Numbered from the stretch's first letter, positions 9,262-18,818 are shown. The stretch: 64,000 bases of DNA from an uncultured Oscillospiraceae bacterium (GCA_947631595.1 CANRLZ010000003.1:16425-80424); one strand, 5' to 3'. Notes: generated by a model from the sequence alone, not told the origin. A program made the numbers and translations.

Positions 9262-11676
9262 TCAGACGCCCACCACGGTGATGCCGGACTCATCGGCGGT
9301 GGCGGTGATGGAGGAGATGGGGCTGGAGTAGCCGTCGATGAGGCGGGTGGCGATGGGGTCCTCCAGCTCCTTCTGGATGAGGCGGCGGAGGTTCCGCGCG
9401 CCGTAGAGGGTGGAGTAGGACTTGTTCACCAGGTACTCGGTCACGTCGTCGCCGCAGGTGAAGGTGATGCCCTTGTTGGCCATGACCTCCCGCAGCTCGT
9501 CCAGCATGAGGTTGCAGATGCCCTTGAAGTTTTCCTTTGTGAGCTGGTTGAAGTAGACGATCTCGTCCACCCGGTTGATGAACTCCGGCCGGAGGAAATC
9601 CTCCAGGGCCTTCATGGCGCGCTCCCTGCCCTGCTGGTTGGCGGTGCGGCCGAAGCCCACCGAGCCGGAGGCCTTGTTGGAGCTGCCGGCGTTGGTGGTC
9701 ATGACGATGACGGTGTTTTCAAAGTTGACCACCTTGCCGTGGGCGTCGGTGATGCGCCCGTCGTCCAGGATCTGGAGCAGGATATTCATCACGTCGGGGT
9801 GGGCCTTTTCGATCTCGTCGAAGAGAATGACGCAGTAGGGCTTGCGGCGCACCTTCTCGGTGAGCTGCCCGGCGTCGTCGTAGCCCACATAGCCCGGGGG
9901 AGACCCCACGATGCGGGAGACGGTGTGCTTTTCCATGAACTCGGACATATCCAGGCGAATGAGGCTGTCCGGGGTGTTGAACAGATCTTCGGCCAGGCGC
10001 TTGACCAGTTCCGTCTTGCCCACGCCGGTGGAGCCGACGAAGATGAAGGACACGGGCTTGCGCTTGGGGGAGATGCCCACCCGACCCCGGCGGATGGCGG
10101 CGGACACGGCCTTCACCGCCTCGTCCTGGCCGATGATGTGGGCCTTCAGCCGGTCCTCCAGCTGGGCCAGGCGCTGGTACTCCTGCTCCTGGATCTGGCT
10201 GGCGGGGATCTTGGTCCACAGCTCGATGACATGGGCCAGGTGCTCGGCGGTGAGGGGCGGCACTAGGGAGGGGGCGAGCTTGGCCTTCTCCTCGTTGAGC
10301 CGAACCTCGCTGGAGCGCAGTTCCGCCATGCGCTGATAGGCCCGCTGGTCCATCTCGTCGGCGGTGGGTTCGGCGGTGATCACCGCGGCGCTGCCGGCCT
10401 CGACGGCGGCGCCGGCCACGGGGGTGTGGACCTTGTTGGCGGAGGCCAGAATGACCTCCCGCTCCTTGGCGATGTCGGCCAGCTCCTTGTCGATCTCCAT
10501 GGTACGGGCCAGGGCCTTGTTGTGGAGGTTCACGTCGGAGCAGGCCTCGTCGATGAGGTCGATGGCCTTGTCGGGAAGGAAGCGGTCGGTGATGTACCGC
10601 TCGGACATGGTCACCGCCAGCCGGGCGATCTCCGGGGAGATGGAGACCTTGTGGTAGGACTCATAGTAGGGGGCGATGCCCTTGATGATCTCCACCGTGT
10701 CCTCCACCGACGGCTCCTCCACCATCACCGGCTGGAAGCGCCGCTCCAGGGCGGAGTCCTTCTCGATGTACTTGCGGTACTCGGTGAGGGTGGTGGCGCC
10801 GATGACCTGGATCTCCCCGCGGGAGAGGGCGGGCTTGAGGATGTTGGCGGCGTTCATGGATCCCTCCGCGTCCCCGGCGCCGACGATATTGTGCACCTCG
10901 TCGATGACCAGGATGATGTTGCCCAGCTTGCGGATCTCCTCGATGAGACCCTTCATCCGGCTCTCAAACTGCCCCCGGAACTGGGTGCCCGCCACCAGGG
11001 CGGTGAGATCCAGCAGGTAGACCTCCTTATCCCGGAGCTTGAAGGGCACGTCGCCGTTGTGAATGCGCATAGCCAAGCCCTCGGCGATGGCGGTCTTGCC
11101 CACGCCGGGTTCGCCGATGAGGCAGGGGTTGTTCTTCTGGCGGCGGTTGAGGATCTGGATGGTGCGATCCAGCTCGCTCTCCCGGCCCACGATCCGATCC
11201 AGCTTGCCGTCGGCGGCCTTCTGGCTCAGGGAGATGCAGTAGTTCTCCAGAAACTTCCGCTTCACAGGCCGCTCCCCGTTGGCGCGGTTGTTGGAGGCGG
11301 GGGAGTGGGCAGGGCCTTCCGGCTCGCGGTCCGGCTTGGAGCCGCCGTCCCGATCCGCCCCGCCGAAGAGCTTGTTGAGGAAGGGGAAGGTGGCGGTACG
11401 GCCGGTCTCCTCGTCGTCCTCGTCGTCCTCCTCGGGGACGGCAAGACCCTCCAAGCCCTCGGCGCCGCCAAAGGCGGAGAGCATCTCAGAGGTGATCCCG
11501 TCCAGGTCCTCCTCGGTGATGCCCATCTTCTTCATCATGTCCTCCACCGGGCCGATGTGAAGCTCCTTGGCGCACTTGAGGCACAGACCCTCGTTCTTGG
11601 TCTCGCCGTTTTCGATTTTTGTGATAAATACCACCGCCGGGTTCTTGTGGCAGCGGGAGCACAGAGTAGGCTGCAT
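9262..11676 (-). CDS. ClpE-like AAA+ unfoldase (Clp protease ATP-binding subunit)
   Basis: Hexameric HSP100 unfoldase expected to feed substrates to ClpP. Order of parts: a C4 zinc finger (LCSRCHKNP ... LCLKCAKEL) in the first 40 residues; an acidic, low-complexity linker rich in E/D (about 70-140); AAA+ domain 1 with GEPGVGKTA and [14 protein letters not shown]; a short UVR-type middle region; AAA+ domain 2 with GSTGVGKTE and [12 protein letters not shown]. There is no double Clp-N repeat, so the layout is ClpE-like rather than ClpC, although 804 residues is longer than Bacillus ClpE (about 700). Transcribed alone from its own promoter. No CtsR operator heptads were recognised. Confidence 0.9.
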   Translation of the reverse strand: MQPTLCSRCHKNPAVVFITKIENGETKNEGLCLKCAKELHIGPVEDMMKKMGITEEDLDGITSEMLSAFGGAEGLEGLAVPEEDDEDDEETGRTATFPFLNKLFGGADRDGGSKPDREPEGPAHSPASNNRANGERPVKRKFLENYCISLSQKAADGKLDRIVGRESELDRTIQILNRRQKNNPCLIGEPGVGKTAIAEGLAMRIHNGDVPFKLRDKEVYLLDLTALVAGTQFRGQFESRMKGLIEEIRKLGNIILVIDEVHNIVGAGDAEGSMNAANILKPALSRGEIQVIGATTLTEYRKYIEKDSALERRFQPVMVEEPSVEDTVEIIKGIAPYYESYHKVSISPEIARLAVTMSERYITDRFLPDKAIDLIDEACSDVNLHNKALARTMEIDKELADIAKEREVILASANKVHTPVAGAAVEAGSAAVITAEPTADEMDQRAYQRMAELRSSEVRLNEEKAKLAPSLVPPLTAEHLAHVIELWTKIPASQIQEQEYQRLAQLEDRLKAHIIGQDEAVKAVSAAIRRGRVGISPKRKPVSFIFVGSTGVGKTELVKRLAEDLFNTPDSLIRLDMSEFMEKHTVSRIVGSPPGYVGYDDAGQLTEKVRRKPYCVILFDEIEKAHPDVMNILLQILDDGRITDAHGKVVNFENTVIVMTTNAGSSNKASGSVGFGRTANQQGRERAMKALEDFLRPEFINRVDEIVYFNQLTKENFKGICNLMLDELREVMANKGITFTCGDDVTEYLVNKSYSTLYGARNLRRLIQKELEDPIATRLIDGYSSPISSITATADESGITVVGV

Positions 11677-11694
11677 AGCGTTTCTCCTTCACAG

Positions 11695-11711
11695 CCGCCC
11701 ATCACGGGCGG
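11695..11711 (-). other. Short 5'-UTR hairpin of the clpE-like gene
   Basis: CCGCCC / GGGCGG with a 5-base loop lies between the promoter and the Shine-Dalgarno of the Clp gene. It could influence mRNA stability or translation; no family match is claimed. Confidence 0.4.
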
Positions 11712-11730
11712 ATCTTATGTACCAGTCGGG

Positions 11731-11739
11731 AGTATAGCA
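11731..11739 (-). promoter_or_regulatory. Extended -10 promoter of the clpE-like gene
   Basis: On the minus strand TGCTATACT forms an extended -10 (TGn-TATACT). The -35 is poor. Just upstream lie two short dyads, AACACTGTGTT and CACAAATCTGTG, which could be operator half-sites. Confidence 0.55.
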
Positions 11740-11787
11740 CAGATTTGTGAACACAGTGTTAAACCCGCCGAGCCAATGTCTGGCACC

Positions 11788-12450
11788 TTATCCGGCCAGA
11801 AGTGCCAGGATGGGGTTGCAGGCGGTGAAAAAGCGCAGGAGGTAGGAGCTGGACAACACCTCCGCGTCCGGCCGGAAGGTGGAGGACATGAGGGCGGCCA
11901 CCGCCACGAACACCACGATCGCGCCCTTCAGAAGGCCGATGACGCCGCCGCCCAAGTGGTTGCAGAACTTCAGCCCCGGCAGTTTGGCCACGAGATCCAG
12001 CGCGTGGAGCGCCAGGGTGAGCAGAACGTAGAGCAGCACAAAGGCCAGGGCGAAGAGGACCATGTTGGCCATGCGCTGGGCCAAAAACTGCGCGGCGGCG
12101 TTGGAGATGTCCGAGATGTTGGGGAGGATCTCCTGTTCCTCCAGGGCTTTCTCCACCGCGTCGGCGGCCCAGGGAAAGACCCCGTCCTCCTCCCGGAGAA
12201 GCCCCACCGCGTTGTCGGAGGTCTCGCCGCCCTTGGCGGTCAGACGGGTCTCAATGGTCTGGGCCAGCCGCGGAACGATGGCGTCGGCCACTGGCCCGTC
12301 CAGCGTGTCGGCCAAAAATCCGGCGCCCAGCAGGGACGCCACCGCCACCGCCAGCCCGCACAGCGAGAGCAGCAGCCCCCGGTGCCAGCCCAGGCCGGCG
12401 AACAGCAGCAGCACCGCCAGGATGACGCCGTCAAAGATGAGAAAGGTCAT
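11788..12450 (-). CDS. CvpA family membrane protein
   Basis: Colicin-V-production-type integral membrane protein of 220 residues. Hydrophobic segments lie at about 5-25 (FDGVILAVLLLFAGL), 28-48, 130-160 and 175-205. The opening MTFLIFDGVILAVLLLFAGLGWHRGLL matches the family's N-terminal pattern (helix, then a short basic Gly-rich turn). The cellular role of CvpA in Firmicutes is not settled. Last gene of the ecf-truA operon, 16 bases after the DUF5711 gene. Confidence 0.75.
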   Translation of the reverse strand: MTFLIFDGVILAVLLLFAGLGWHRGLLLSLCGLAVAVASLLGAGFLADTLDGPVADAIVPRLAQTIETRLTAKGGETSDNAVGLLREEDGVFPWAADAVEKALEEQEILPNISDISNAAAQFLAQRMANMVLFALAFVLLYVLLTLALHALDLVAKLPGLKFCNHLGGGVIGLLKGAIVVFVAVAALMSSTFRPDAEVLSSSYLLRFFTACNPILALLAG

Positions 12451-12466
12451 GTCCCGTTCCTCCTTT

Positions 12467-13657
12467 TCAGCCGGGCAGGCACAGCCACGCGGCGTCCCGT
12501 GTGGCCAGATAGGCCGAGCCGTCGGACAGCATCACGAGGTTGGTGGCGTCCTGGTCGTTCTCCACGGTGGCGTAGAGCTTCAAGTCCCGTGTGTAGATGT
12601 TCAGCTCCTGGCTGGTGAGCACCCCGATATACTTCCCCGCGGCGCTGACGGCGGAGACAGGCCGGTTCAGCTCCAGGGACGCGGAGACCTCCCCGGTGCG
12701 GCCGATCACCTCCAGAGTGGTCTGGCTGCCGGAGCGGTAGGGGCTGGTGAGCACCACAAAGCAGTCGTCCGCCAGGAGGGAGAACTGCTTCAGGTAGCGG
12801 TCCGACCAGCTAAAACTCCCGGTCTGGCTCCACGCGCTGTTGGCGGCCAGGGCGGCGTACTGGCTCACCACCCGCACCCCGCGCCCGTCCCAGACGAGGT
12901 CCAGGGGGAGGTTGTCGTCCAGGGACCAGGTGTTCTTGGCCACGGGGGCGGCGGGGTCCAGGTCGGCAAAGACGTACTGGGCCAGGGTGCTGTGGAAGAA
13001 GCGGTTTTCCTGCCCGGCGGTGACCACCAGCAGGGAGCGGTCGTCCGGGGCGACCACCGCGTCCAGCACGTAGGCCGAGGAGAGCTGAAGGGTCATGTAG
13101 AGCTTGTAGTCGCCGTCGTAGACGGAGACGGCGCCCTTGTAGCCGCTGGAGCGGGTGACCACCGCCAGATACCCGTCGTCGTTGAGCCGGGCGCTGAGGA
13201 TGGTGGCCTCGCTGTTGTCCAGGTCGAAGACCTGGGCGCGGTCTTTGTACACCCGCAGGGCGGAGCCGCCCACGTCGTAGACCACGGCGGCCTTACCGCT
13301 CACTTGACAGACGGGGTCGTCCATGCTGAAGGTGTCCTCCACATAGGCCACCCCGCCGGGGCTGTACAGCCGCGCGCCGGTCTGGGACACGGCCAGCAGG
13401 TCGCCGCCGCAGGCGCGCAGGGTCAGCGACCCGCCGCCCTGATAGGAGAAGGGTTCGCCGCCGCCCACGTCGTCGCTGGACAGGGAGCGGTAGGTGAACC
13501 ACCGCTTCAGGGCGTCAAAATTCAGTTTGTCCCGGTTGACCACCAGCAGCACAGCCCCCGCGATCAAGGCCAGCGTGAGGAGAAATGCCAGAAACCGCAC
13601 GAGGCGGCTGGGCCGTTTTTTGGGAGGCGGCGTCTCCTTTTTCACTTCTCTGATCAT
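12467..13657 (-). CDS. DUF5711-like membrane-anchored beta-propeller-type protein
   Basis: 396 residues. A short basic, proline-rich cytoplasmic tail precedes one transmembrane helix at about 20-42 (FLAFLLTLALIAGAVLLVV). A long extracellular domain of repeated beta-rich blocks follows (VYDVGGSALRVYKD, VSVYDGDYKLYM, LNIYTRDLKLYA), suggesting a WD/PQQ-like propeller. I associate this arrangement beside cvpA with DUF5711. Function unknown; a surface sensor or scaffold is possible. The start overlaps the truA stop by 4 nt. Confidence 0.6.
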   Translation of the reverse strand: MIREVKKETPPPKKRPSRLVRFLAFLLTLALIAGAVLLVVNRDKLNFDALKRWFTYRSLSSDDVGGGEPFSYQGGGSLTLRACGGDLLAVSQTGARLYSPGGVAYVEDTFSMDDPVCQVSGKAAVVYDVGGSALRVYKDRAQVFDLDNSEATILSARLNDDGYLAVVTRSSGYKGAVSVYDGDYKLYMTLQLSSAYVLDAVVAPDDRSLLVVTAGQENRFFHSTLAQYVFADLDPAAPVAKNTWSLDDNLPLDLVWDGRGVRVVSQYAALAANSAWSQTGSFSWSDRYLKQFSLLADDCFVVLTSPYRSGSQTTLEVIGRTGEVSASLELNRPVSAVSAAGKYIGVLTSQELNIYTRDLKLYATVENDQDATNLVMLSDGSAYLATRDAAWLCLPG

Positions 13658-14409
13658 AGCACATCCTCTTTATACCAGAGTTTGGACAGGAACAATCCCC
13701 CCGGCGGGGCGGTGGGGCCGGCGGCGGTGCGGTCCCGGCGCTCCATGATGCGGGGCAGGTCCTCCGGCGCCAGCTTGCCCTCGGAGGCGTAGACGCAGGT
13801 GCCCACCATGGCCCGGACCATATTGTAGAGAAATCCGTCGGCGCAGACCTTGCACTCGATAAGGTCGCCGTCCCGGGCGATATCGAAGTAGTGGACCGTC
13901 CGCACAGTGGTTTTGGTCTCGGTGCCCACGCTGCGCAGGGCGGCGAAGTCGTGGGTGCCCACCATCTGGTCGGCGCAGCGCTGCATGAGCGTCTCATCCA
14001 GCCGCTTGGGGTAGAACCACACCCGATCCACCAGAAAGGCGTTGCGGATGCGGGAGTTGTAGATGCGGTAGGTGTACTCCTTCTTGAGGCAGGAGCCGAT
14101 GGCGTTGAAGTCCGGGGGCACCTGGGTGGCGCGGATGACCACGATGTCCTCCGGCAGACGGGTGTTCACCGCCAGGGGCAGCCGCTGGCAGGGGATGGAG
14201 GAGGTGGTGCGGAAGTTGGCGACATAGGTCAGGGCGTGGACGCCGGCGTCGGTTCGTCCGGCGCCAACGCACTTGACCGGGTGACCCACCACCCACTCCA
14301 GCGCCTTTTCCAGGGTGGACTCCACGGTCACGCCGTTTTTCTGGGTCTGCCAGCCGTGGTAGGCCGTGCCCACGTACATCAGGCTCAGGGCGATATTTCT
14401 CTCCTCCAT
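13654..14409 (-). CDS. truA: tRNA pseudouridine(38-40) synthase
   Basis: Makes pseudouridine at tRNA positions 38-40 in the anticodon arm. The catalytic aspartate is in VGAGRTDAGVHA, and LSLMYVGTAYHGWQ is the usual N-terminal strand. The track ORF begins at 14547 inside ecfT; the ATG at 14409 (MEERNIALSL) gives 251 residues, normal for TruA. It follows ecfT with only 2 intervening bases. ecfA1-ecfA2-ecfT-truA is a conserved Firmicutes order, here without the usual rplM-rpsI. Confidence 0.95.
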   Translation of the reverse strand: MEERNIALSLMYVGTAYHGWQTQKNGVTVESTLEKALEWVVGHPVKCVGAGRTDAGVHALTYVANFRTTSSIPCQRLPLAVNTRLPEDIVVIRATQVPPDFNAIGSCLKKEYTYRIYNSRIRNAFLVDRVWFYPKRLDETLMQRCADQMVGTHDFAALRSVGTETKTTVRTVHYFDIARDGDLIECKVCADGFLYNMVRAMVGTCVYASEGKLAPEDLPRIMERRDRTAAGPTAPPGGLFLSKLWYKEDVL

Positions 14410-14411
14410 GG

Positions 14412-15230
14412 CTACACCCCCATCCGGCCCAGCAGGAAAATGCCCACGCACAGGACAAGGCCCAGAAGCAAAACCAGGTAGTCCGAACGGGCAAAGCGCA
14501 GTTGGCGCAGTTTGGTGCGCCCCTCGCCGCCGTGGTAGCACCGGCACTCCATAGCCACGGCCAGCTCGTCCGCCCGGCGGAAGGCGGAGATGAACAGGGG
14601 CACCAGCAGGGGGACCAGGGCCTTTGCCCGCTGGAGGAGGTTGCCGGTGTCAAAGTTGGCGCCCCGCGCCTTCTGGGCGGACATGATCTTGTCCGTCTCC
14701 TCCACGAGGGTGGGGATGAACCGCAGGGCGATGGACATCATCATGGCAAGCTCGTGTACCGGCACCTTGATCTTCTTCAGCGGCCCCAGCAGGGACTCCA
14801 GGGCGTCGGTGATGAGGATGGGGGAGGTGGTGTAGGTGAGCAGGAAGGTGCAGGAGATGAGCAGGGCGATGCGCAGGATCATAAAGGCGGCCGCCCGGAC
14901 GCCGGCGGGGTAGATACGGAAGATCCAAAAGGCGACCAGGGGCGTCTCCCCCGGCCCGGCGGGGGTATAGAAGAGGTTCAGAATGCCGGTGATGAGGATG
15001 ATGATAAGCACCGCCCGCATACTCCGCAGCAGCACGGAGGGGCTGATCTTGGAGATGGCCACGCACAGCGCCAGCACCGCCACCAGGACGGCGTAGGAGA
15101 CAACGCCGTTTGCCAAAAACAGGGCGATCATGTAGAGGACGGTGAACAGCAGCTTCGTCCGGGGGTCCAGGCGGTGGATGGCGGTATTTCCGGGGAAATA
15201 CTGCCCCAGGGTGATATCCTTGATGGCCAT
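14412..15230 (-). CDS. ecfT: Energy-coupling factor transporter transmembrane protein EcfT
   Basis: Membrane scaffold of group II ECF transporters, linking the two ATPases to exchangeable vitamin-binding S components. 272 residues with about 5-6 hydrophobic helices. The coupling-helix Ala-Arg-Gly motif is in AQKARGANFD, and a second such site is degenerate (MECRCYHGG). The N-terminus MAIKDITLGQYFPGN is typical. It starts one base after ecfA2 ends. No S component is encoded nearby, so this module probably serves several dispersed ones. Confidence 0.93.
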   Translation of the reverse strand: MAIKDITLGQYFPGNTAIHRLDPRTKLLFTVLYMIALFLANGVVSYAVLVAVLALCVAISKISPSVLLRSMRAVLIIILITGILNLFYTPAGPGETPLVAFWIFRIYPAGVRAAAFMILRIALLISCTFLLTYTTSPILITDALESLLGPLKKIKVPVHELAMMMSIALRFIPTLVEETDKIMSAQKARGANFDTGNLLQRAKALVPLLVPLFISAFRRADELAVAMECRCYHGGEGRTKLRQLRFARSDYLVLLLGLVLCVGIFLLGRMGV

Positions 15231-16094
15231 TCACTCCGCCCCCTTTCCCAGGGCGGCCAGAATGGCCCGCCGGGCCTGCTCCACGGTGTAGACCGAGGGG
15301 TCCACCTCCGCGCCCATGGCCCGGAGGCGGTGGAAAACGCGGGTGATCTGGGGGATGCCCAGGCCCATGTTCTCCAGTTCAGACTCGTGGGCAAACACCT
15401 CTCCGGGAGCGCCCTGGAGGGGGATGGCGCCGTTGTGGATGACCACCAGGCGATCCACCGTCCGGGCCATCTCCTCCATGGAGTGGGAGACGATGATGAT
15501 GGTGGCGTTTTTGGAGTTATGATACGCCTGGAGGTTGGCCAAAATGCGCTCCACCCCCGCGGGGTCCAGCCCGGCGGTGGGTTCGTCCAGAATGAGGACG
15601 CTGGGTTCCATGGCGATCACCCCGGCAATGGCCACCCGGCGCTTCTGCCCGCCGGAGAGTTCAAAGGGGGAGGTCTGCAAAACATCCTCCGGCAGCTCCA
15701 CAAAGGCCGCCGCCTCCCGGACCCGGCGGTCGATCTCGTCCTTGTCCAGACTCATATTCTTGGGGCCGAAAGCGATATCCTGATAGACCGTCTCCTCAAA
15801 GAGCTGATACTCCGGGTACTGGAACACCAGCCCCACCTGGAACCGGGCAGCGCGGGTGGCCTCTTTGGAGGCCCAGATGTCCGAGCCGTGGAGCAGCACC
15901 TGGCCGGAGGTGGGCTTCAGCAGGCCGTTGAGGTGCTGGATGAGGGTGGATTTGCCCGACCCGGTGCGGCCGATGATGCCCAGGGTCTCCCCGGGGTAGA
16001 CCGCCAAGTCCACCCCCAGCAGCGCCCCGTGTTCAAAGGGGGTGTTGGGGGAGTAGACGTGGGTGAGTTGTCGCGTTTCCAAAATGGGGTCCAT
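15231..16094 (-). CDS. ecfA2: Energy-coupling factor transporter ATPase EcfA2
   Basis: ABC ATPase of the ECF module, 287 residues. Walker A is GRTGSGKSTL, the signature is LSGGQKRRVAIA, Walker B is LILDEPTAGLDP, and the H-loop is IIVSHSMEE. The track start at 16193 lies inside ecfA1. The ATG at 16094 (MDPILETRQL) follows AAAGGA and gives the usual length. It probably forms a heterodimer with the adjacent EcfA1. Confidence 0.94.
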   Translation of the reverse strand: MDPILETRQLTHVYSPNTPFEHGALLGVDLAVYPGETLGIIGRTGSGKSTLIQHLNGLLKPTSGQVLLHGSDIWASKEATRAARFQVGLVFQYPEYQLFEETVYQDIAFGPKNMSLDKDEIDRRVREAAAFVELPEDVLQTSPFELSGGQKRRVAIAGVIAMEPSVLILDEPTAGLDPAGVERILANLQAYHNSKNATIIIVSHSMEEMARTVDRLVVIHNGAIPLQGAPGEVFAHESELENMGLGIPQITRVFHRLRAMGAEVDPSVYTVEQARRAILAALGKGAE

Positions 16095-16137
16095 AGATAA
16101 CGTCCTTTGCATAGGGTGGTGCGTGTCCCCGGCGGGA

Positions 16138-17001
16138 TCACGCCCGTTGGCGCTGGGCGAGCAGGGAATAGAGAGCTTGGGCGCAGGTCTCAACGTCCAG
16201 GCAGTCCAGGGGGAGGGACAGCCCGCCCTCCCGGTTGAGCTGCCGGCACAGTTCCACCGTGTCCGGCGCGGCCAGACCCACGGCCTCCAGCTCGTCCACC
16301 CGGCTGAACACCGCCTTGGGCGGGCCGTCCAGGATGATCTTCCCCTGGGACATGACCACCACCCGCCCGGCCTGGGCCGCCTCGTCCATGTGGTGGGTGA
16401 TAAGTACCACGGTCATGCCGTACCAGCGGTTCAGGGACTTCACCGTCTCCATGACCTCCTGGCGGCCCACCGGGTCCAGCATGGCGGTGGGTTCGTCCAT
16501 GACGATGCACTTGGGGCGCATGGCGATCACCCCGGCGATGGCCACCCGCTGCTTCTGCCCGCCGGAGAGGAGGTGAGGGGCGTGGGTGGCGTACTCGCTC
16601 ATGCCCACCGCCTTCAAAGCCTCGTCCACCCGCTTTCGGATGCCCTCAGAGGGGACGCCCAGGTTTTCGGGGGCGAAGGCCACGTCCTCCTCCACCACGT
16701 TGGCCACGATCTGGTTGTCCGGGTTTTGGAAGACCATCCCCACCGTCCGGCGGATGTCCAGGAGCTTTTCCTCCTCCGCGGTGTCCATCCCGGCCACATA
16801 GACCTTGCCGCCGGCGGGGAGCAGAATGGCGTTCAGGTGCTTCGCCAGGGTGGATTTCCCCGAGCCGTTGTGGCCCAGAACGGCCACAAAGGAGCCGGGG
16901 GCGATCTCCAGATCCACCCCGTCCAGCACGAGGGGGGTTCCCCCCTCGGCGCCTGTGTAGGAGAAGCGAAGCTCCTCCGTTTTGATGATGGGCGTCTCCA
17001 T
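16138..17001 (-). CDS. ecfA1: Energy-coupling factor transporter ATPase EcfA1
   Basis: Partner ABC ATPase, 287 residues from the ATG at 17001 (METPIIKTEELRF) behind AGAGGTG. The track's 371-aa version extends into the methyltransferase gene. Walker A is GHNGSGKSTLA, the signature LLSGGQKQRVAIA, Walker B CIVMDEPTAMLDP, and the H-loop VLITHHMDE. It is the first ecf gene, 23 bases after the methyltransferase stop. Confidence 0.94.
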   Translation of the reverse strand: METPIIKTEELRFSYTGAEGGTPLVLDGVDLEIAPGSFVAVLGHNGSGKSTLAKHLNAILLPAGGKVYVAGMDTAEEEKLLDIRRTVGMVFQNPDNQIVANVVEEDVAFAPENLGVPSEGIRKRVDEALKAVGMSEYATHAPHLLSGGQKQRVAIAGVIAMRPKCIVMDEPTAMLDPVGRQEVMETVKSLNRWYGMTVVLITHHMDEAAQAGRVVVMSQGKIILDGPPKAVFSRVDELEAVGLAAPDTVELCRQLNREGGLSLPLDCLDVETCAQALYSLLAQRQRA

Positions 17002-17024
17002 GGGATCGCACCTCTTTTCTCGTG

Positions 17025-17888
17025 TCAGTCCGCTGTCCAGCGCCCGGTGGCGCCGCAGGGGAGGACCAGGCCGGTCTCCTCCACCGGCAGCCCCACCTCG
17101 TCGCTCACCGTATGGCCGCCGAAGCGGGGGGTGACCAGCGACTCCAGAAGGTAGGTCAGCACCGAGGGGGCAAGGCCGGTGGTGTAGGAGTTGATGAGGA
17201 AAAACAAGGGCCGGTCGGATAGGACCTGGGTCACCAACTCCACGAAGGGCCACAGGTTTTCCTCCAACTTCCAGATCTCCCCGGAGGGTCCCCGGCCGTA
17301 GCTGGGGGGGTCCATGATGACGCCGTCATACCGCCGGCCCCGGCGGATCTCCCGCTCTACGAACTTGGCGCAGTCGTCCACGATGTAGCGGATGGGCGCG
17401 TCCTCCAGCCCGGAGGACTTGGCGTTCTCCTTGGCCCAGGCCACCATGCCCTTGGCCGCGTCCACGTGGCAGACCTTCGCCCCCGCCGCGGCGCAGGCCA
17501 CGGTGGCCCCGCCGGTGTAGGCGAAGAGGTTGAGTACATTGACCTCCCGCCCCGCGCCCTGGATGCGCCGGCGCAGGAAGTCCCAGTTCACCGCCTGCTC
17601 CGGGAAGAGGCCGGTGTGCTTGAAGTTCATGGGCTTGACGTTGAAGGTCAGATCCTGATAGGAGACGGTCCAGCGCTGGGGCAGGCGGGCTTTGTCCCAC
17701 TGCCCGCCGCCGGAGGAGGAGCGGGCGTACCGGGCGTCCGCCCTGCGCCAGCCGGGGTGGTTCCGGGGCGTGCGCCAGATGGCCTGGGGGTCGGGGCGAA
17801 TGAGGGTATAGTCGCCCCAGCGCTCCAGCTTCTCCCCGCTGCCGCAGTCCAGCAGCCGGTAGTCCTTCCACCCATCCGCCACCCACAT
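17025..17888 (-). CDS. Class I SAM-dependent methyltransferase, RlmI/RlmL-like
   Basis: 287 residues. A Rossmann SAM-binding motif appears as VLNLFAYTGGATVA near residue 118, followed by CHVDAAKGMVAWAKEN. The catalytic/base-flipping motif DPPSYGRG lies near residue 195. DPP(S/F)-type motifs in this fold are found in 23S rRNA m5C/m2G/m7G methyltransferases, so rRNA modification is the best guess. It lacks an N-terminal PUA domain of RlmI length. ATG at 17888 behind AAAGGGGG. First gene of a seven-gene minus-strand unit. Confidence 0.75.
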   Translation of the reverse strand: MWVADGWKDYRLLDCGSGEKLERWGDYTLIRPDPQAIWRTPRNHPGWRRADARYARSSSGGGQWDKARLPQRWTVSYQDLTFNVKPMNFKHTGLFPEQAVNWDFLRRRIQGAGREVNVLNLFAYTGGATVACAAAGAKVCHVDAAKGMVAWAKENAKSSGLEDAPIRYIVDDCAKFVEREIRRGRRYDGVIMDPPSYGRGPSGEIWKLEENLWPFVELVTQVLSDRPLFFLINSYTTGLAPSVLTYLLESLVTPRFGGHTVSDEVGLPVEETGLVLPCGATGRWTAD

Positions 17889-17916
17889 GGGCCGACGCCC
17901 CCTTTCTCCGGAAAAT

Positions 17917-17934
17917 ACCGGCGATCCCGCCGGT
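17917..17934. other. Short inverted repeat in the methyltransferase leader
   Basis: ACCGGCG-ATCC-CGCCGGT, a 7-bp stem with a 4-base loop, lies between the promoter and start of the methyltransferase gene. No T-run follows, so a leader hairpin is more likely than a terminator. Confidence 0.4.
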
Positions 17935-17960
17935 TTGGAACTTTTTCACATAGGCCCCTT

Positions 17961-17990
17961 ATTATACCACTTCCGGCGCTGTGCCGTCAA
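17961..17990 (-). promoter_or_regulatory. Promoter of the methyltransferase-ecf-truA-cvpA operon
   Basis: Minus strand TTGACG, 18 bases, then a perfect TATAAT, about 75 bases upstream of the ATG at 17888. Confidence 0.7.
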
Positions 17991-18060
17991 TGGGAAGGGG
18001 GGAAGTTGCATGAGAAAGGTGGGACGGGGGAAATTTAATTGGCGCGCGGGGAAGTTCCTC

Positions 18061-18089
18061 TTGTCAGAATGGAAAGAACATGGTAGAAT
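18061..18089 (+). promoter_or_regulatory. Promoter of the DivIVA-like gene
   Basis: TTGTCA, 17 bases, TAGAAT; each hexamer matches consensus at 5 of 6 positions. It lies about 50 bases upstream of the ATG. Confidence 0.75.
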
Positions 18090-18138
18090 GTAGAGGTAAT
18101 TTTGGGTTCATTTGCCGCCTTGTCAGCAGAGAGGATGA

Positions 18139-18813
18139 ATGGATATGAGCGGGGGAGAATACCGGTTTCACAGCTCCTTTTTCGGCTTTAACCGCCAGGA
18201 CGTGATCCGCTACATCGAGGCGATCCACAAGGACTATGCCGCCAAGCTGGATGGCGTCCGCCAGGAACTGGCCCAGGAGAAGGACCAGCGCTCCCAGGTG
18301 GAGGAGCAGGGTTCCCTCGCCAGCGAGGAAGCCGCCGCCGCCGGGAAGGACGCCCAGCGCTCCCGGGAGGAGCTGACCCGCGCCCAGGAGGAGCTGCGCC
18401 AGGCCCAGAGCGAGCGGGAGGAGTTCCGTCTGAAGCTCCAGGCGGTGACCCAGGAGCTAAATAAGCTCCAGGCCGACGTGGAGCGCATGGCACCCGCCGC
18501 GCAGGCCTACGAGTCTCTGAAGGAGCGTGCCGCCGGGATCGAGCTGGACGCCCACAACCGCGCCCAGACCATCATCCGGGAGGGGGAGGCCAAAGCCGCC
18601 CAGACCCGGCAGCAGGTGGCCCTTTGGCTGCGCCAGGTGGAGTCCAGCTACACCCGCCTGCGCTCCGATGTGGCCGCGTCCCTGACCCACGCCAAATCGG
18701 AGTTGGAGCGCACCTCCCGCTCCCTGGACACGGTGAACGCCGAGCTGGAGAGCCACGGCCAGAGCCTGACGGAGATCACCGAACAGCCCGCCGATCCCGC
18801 CCAGGAGGATTGA
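18139..18813 (+). CDS. DivIVA-like coiled-coil protein
   Basis: 224 residues. The first about 35 residues (FHSSFFGFNRQDVIRYIEAIH) resemble the DivIVA membrane-binding head. A long charged coiled coil rich in E, Q, R and A fills the rest. DivIVA/GpsB-type proteins sense membrane curvature and organise poles and septa. Starts at 18139 or 18145 are both possible behind GAGAGG. Five bases separate it from the fumarase-type gene, so they are probably cotranscribed although no functional link is obvious. Confidence 0.7.
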   Translation: MDMSGGEYRFHSSFFGFNRQDVIRYIEAIHKDYAAKLDGVRQELAQEKDQRSQVEEQGSLASEEAAAAGKDAQRSREELTRAQEELRQAQSEREEFRLKLQAVTQELNKLQADVERMAPAAQAYESLKERAAGIELDAHNRAQTIIREGEAKAAQTRQQVALWLRQVESSYTRLRSDVAASLTHAKSELERTSRSLDTVNAELESHGQSLTEITEQPADPAQED

Positions 18814-18818
18814 CCGCT

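Noticed and set aside
10426-12618. 730-aa plus-strand ORF spanning the clpE promoter and cvpA
   Set aside because: Antisense shadow crossing two real genes and a promoter; no recognisable domain.
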